Notes under the pieces: model-generated | Told to the model about the DNA's origin: nothing | What the model saw: only the letters and a program-made list of their open reading frames with translations | Databases searched by the model: none | Position numbers and translations under genes: made by a program | From: an uncultured Clostridia bacterium | Lineage (GTDB): Bacteria; Bacillota; Clostridia; Peptostreptococcales; Anaerovoracaceae | Direction: 5' to 3' | DNA: 64,000 nt | Assembly (NCBI GenBank): GCA_938045615.1 | Contig: CALIBC010000180.1 | Coordinates: 186,001 to 250,000 of the forward strand | Shown: positions 62,305 through 64,000 of the stretch, one piece after another | How positions within the stretch are numbered: position 1 is the first letter of the stretch | How the letters are laid out: every line of letters starts with the position of its first letter

Positions 62305-62333
62305 TTGAGATTTGAATACATTTTTGATAGAAT
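62305..62333 (+). promoter_or_regulatory. tdk promoter
   Basis: TTGAGA (62305-62310) and TAGAAT (62328-62333) are 17 bases apart, about 20 bases before the tdk ribosome site. It probably also serves the next gene. Confidence 0.65.
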
Positions 62334-62359
62334 ATACGAAATTACAGTTTGGAGGAAAC

Positions 62360-62944
62360 ATGGCGCAACTATATTACAGATACAGCACAATGAACGCAGG
62401 AAAATCAATTGAGCTTATCAAGGTGGCATATAACTATGAAGAAAGAGGCAAGCATATCCTTACTCTCATTCCTGCAGTGGATGACAGGTATGGTATGGGA
62501 CTTATAACCTCAAGGATAGGGCTTCAACGTGAGGCCGTTGTCGTGGGGGAAGATACGGATATACTTGATCTGTTTGTCGAAAAAAACGACGACAGAAAGA
62601 TAGATTGCGTGCTTGTGGACGAGTGTCAGTTTTTGAAAAAACACCATGTTGAAGAGTTGGTTGAGATAGTTGACGGTTACGAGATACCGGTTTTGGCGTA
62701 TGGGCTTAAGAATGATTTTAGAAATCAACTGTTTGAGGGTTCGTATTATATGCTCATATATGCTGATAAGATAGAAGAAATCAAGACTATCTGTTGGTGC
62801 GGACGCAAGGCCACCATGGTCGCGAGGATCGTTGACGGAAAGATAGTGAAACAGGGTGAGCAGATACAGATCGGAGGAAACGACATGTATGTTTCGCTCT
62901 GCAGGAAACATTACAACGACGGCAGAATTGCCCCTGAACGTTAG
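62360..62944 (+). CDS. tdk: Thymidine kinase
   Basis: Tdk phosphorylates thymidine in nucleotide salvage. The 194-residue protein has the P-loop STMNAGKSIEL, the Asp/Glu motif VLVDECQFL, the lasso-loop stretch PVLAYGLKNDF and two zinc Cys pairs (CWCG and a later Cys-x2-His variant, CRKH). ATG 62360 follows GGAGG closely. Confidence 0.95.
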   Translation: MAQLYYRYSTMNAGKSIELIKVAYNYEERGKHILTLIPAVDDRYGMGLITSRIGLQREAVVVGEDTDILDLFVEKNDDRKIDCVLVDECQFLKKHHVEELVEIVDGYEIPVLAYGLKNDFRNQLFEGSYYMLIYADKIEEIKTICWCGRKATMVARIVDGKIVKQGEQIQIGGNDMYVSLCRKHYNDGRIAPER

Positions 62945-62965
62945 CATGGGAGGATGAACTTTGTT

Positions 62966-64000
62966 ATGAGAAAGTACAATATACCGAGAAGATCCATAAA
63001 GTCCAATCCGATTTTACGATTGGCGGGATTTGCGGTCGCAATAGTATTTTTTGCGGGACTGTTGAGTTGCATTGCGGGAGAAACGGAGGTTCACGCATCG
63101 ACGCTTAAAATAACTCAGGCGGACGGTGCGATAATACGTTCCGGACCGAGTGTGACATCCAAAGAAGTGGGCGACCTTGACAAAGATAAGACCGCAGGAT
63201 TCAAGTTTGTGAAATTTGTGAGCAAAAAAAGCGTTAAGCGTAAAAATAAGTGGTACTATCTATCGAAATACGCCGGATATGTGCGCGGCGATTTGGTGTC
63301 CGTAACGGCAAGCTCCAAAAATAGCGTCAGATTGAGAACCGTATTGAACCTGAGAAAAGGTCCGGGCAAAAGGTTTGTGGTCGTAAAAACGCTCAAAAAG
63401 TCGTCAAAGGTAAGAGTGCAGTACCTTGTGAAAGACTATAAAGGAAAGGCTTGGTATAAGGTCATGTCCGGGAAAAAATCGGGATATATCTTTTCCAAGT
63501 ATGTAAGGTCGGCGGCAAAAGCAAAGCACATAAAGAAAAAAAAGAACGCAAAAGTACCGAAAAGGAAGAGCAGGAAGATCAAAAAGAAAAGGGGAAAAAA
63601 GAAAACCAAAAAGAAAAATGCGGTCAATTCGGTACAGGGATTTCCGGATGATTACAAACGTTATCTGGAGCCTTTGCAGGCGAAGTATCCCAATTGGAAA
63701 TTCATACCGGTCGACACAGGACTTGACTGGCTTACCGCAACCGCAAAAATGTCGTATAACCCCGGTGCGAATACGGTGTGGCACAAGTTTCCGCTTTCAT
63801 ATCGATCCACGGAGAAAGGGTATTATAATTACTTGAAAGATATCTACAAGCCTAAAGACGGGAATCGTTTTTTTGCGGCAAGCGATCAAGCTGTTAAGTA
63901 TTATATGGATCCGAGAAACTGGATAGACGATATACACATATTCATGTTCCAGGACTACACTTATCACGACGATGTGAATTATTACGCCGTAGTCAAAACA
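62966..64000 (+). CDS. Secreted SH3-domain protein with glucosaminidase-like region, 3' end cut by window
   Basis: 345 codons are visible and the frame is still open at the edge. An N-terminal export segment (about 15-45; LAGFAVAIVFFAGLLSCIAG) is followed by two bacterial SH3 domains (about 50-110 and 117-175; VRLRTVLNLRKGPGKRFVV). A very basic linker with long Lys/Arg runs (about 180-218) leads to the start of a region (FPDDYKRYLEPLQAKYPNW, MDPRNWIDD) seen in N-acetylglucosaminidase-type wall hydrolases. A peptidoglycan hydrolase is the likely role. ATG 62966 follows GGGAGG by 12 bases; ATG 62954 abuts that site. Confidence 0.85.
   Translation, partial: MRKYNIPRRSIKSNPILRLAGFAVAIVFFAGLLSCIAGETEVHASTLKITQADGAIIRSGPSVTSKEVGDLDKDKTAGFKFVKFVSKKSVKRKNKWYYLSKYAGYVRGDLVSVTASSKNSVRLRTVLNLRKGPGKRFVVVKTLKKSSKVRVQYLVKDYKGKAWYKVMSGKKSGYIFSKYVRSAAKAKHIKKKKNAKVPKRKSRKIKKKRGKKKTKKKNAVNSVQGFPDDYKRYLEPLQAKYPNWKFIPVDTGLDWLTATAKMSYNPGANTVWHKFPLSYRSTEKGYYNYLKDIYKPKDGNRFFAASDQAVKYYMDPRNWIDDIHIFMFQDYTYHDDVNYYAVVKT

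Noticed and set aside
62112..62408. Extended N-terminus of the hypothetical gene before hom
   Set aside because: It runs through both divergent promoters and the tdk start, and the TTG at 62111 has AGGAGG at seven bases.
1..64000. tRNA, rRNA, insertion sequence, prophage or integrase
   Set aside because: No cloverleaf, rRNA stretch, transposase, integrase or flanking repeats could be recognised on either strand.

Overview
The window reads as one continuous chromosomal segment of a low- to mid-GC Bacillota, class Clostridia. The signs are strong GGAGG-type ribosome binding sites, several TTG starts, a T-box ahead of valS, a perfect CIRCE element ahead of clpB, MurT/GatD-like genes and a clostridial-type ethanolamine operon. 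A relative of the oral/gut Anaerovoracaceae (Mogibacterium/Eubacterium-like) is a guess from gene content only. I see no rRNA, tRNA, CRISPR array, insertion sequence or prophage. No gap between genes exceeds 300 bases.

Layout. (1) 1-9179: the 3' part of an ethanolamine-utilisation bacterial microcompartment operon: eutC (cut by the window edge), eutL, two near-identical eutM copies around a eutK-like gene, eutT, eutH, eutQ, eutJ, an eutS-like shell gene, eutN, a small unassigned protein, eutE and pduL. These genes import ethanolamine, split it with B12, convert acetaldehyde to acetyl-CoA and acetyl-phosphate, and build the shell. (2) 9237-13493: promoter and T-box, valS, folC. (3) 13533-23153: a surface-protein island of three secreted proteins (GLUG/FIVAR/coiled coil, GLUG/DUF4430, transglutaminase) with similar basic C-terminal Fn3-like modules and structured 5' leaders. 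(4) 23272-24548: a two-gene ThrE-type exporter. (5) 24687-35794: a TetR-controlled cassette with an MptD-type ECF importer, a paired ABC exporter, an ATC-hydrolase-like protein, a MATE pump and a CubicO-type serine hydrolase. (6) 35795-37137: uvsE.

(7) 37304-52442: a dense housekeeping run: glyA, plsX, rnc, smc, ftsY, der, plsY, gpsA, miaB, a divergent murT/gatD-like pair, a small coiled-coil gene and an M50 protease. Many of these genes overlap or almost touch. (8) 52507-55351: terminator, CIRCE and clpB. (9) 55377-59410: a GntR/FCD regulator divergent from a MacB/FtsX-type ABC pair. (10) 59418-64000: nth, a SEC-C protein, hom with a small partner gene, tdk, and the start of a secreted SH3/glucosaminidase protein that runs off the window.

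The observations most worth checking are: a MurT/GatD pair whose glutaminase subunit lacks both catalytic Cys and His; a possible pseudoknot over the ribosome binding site of the 1606-residue surface protein; a six-unit 10-bp tandem repeat filling the gap before the MATE gene; a nested double operator at the TetR gene; a very short T-box leader with an unexpected variable base; and a small Eut-operon protein that looks like a microcompartment cargo adaptor.
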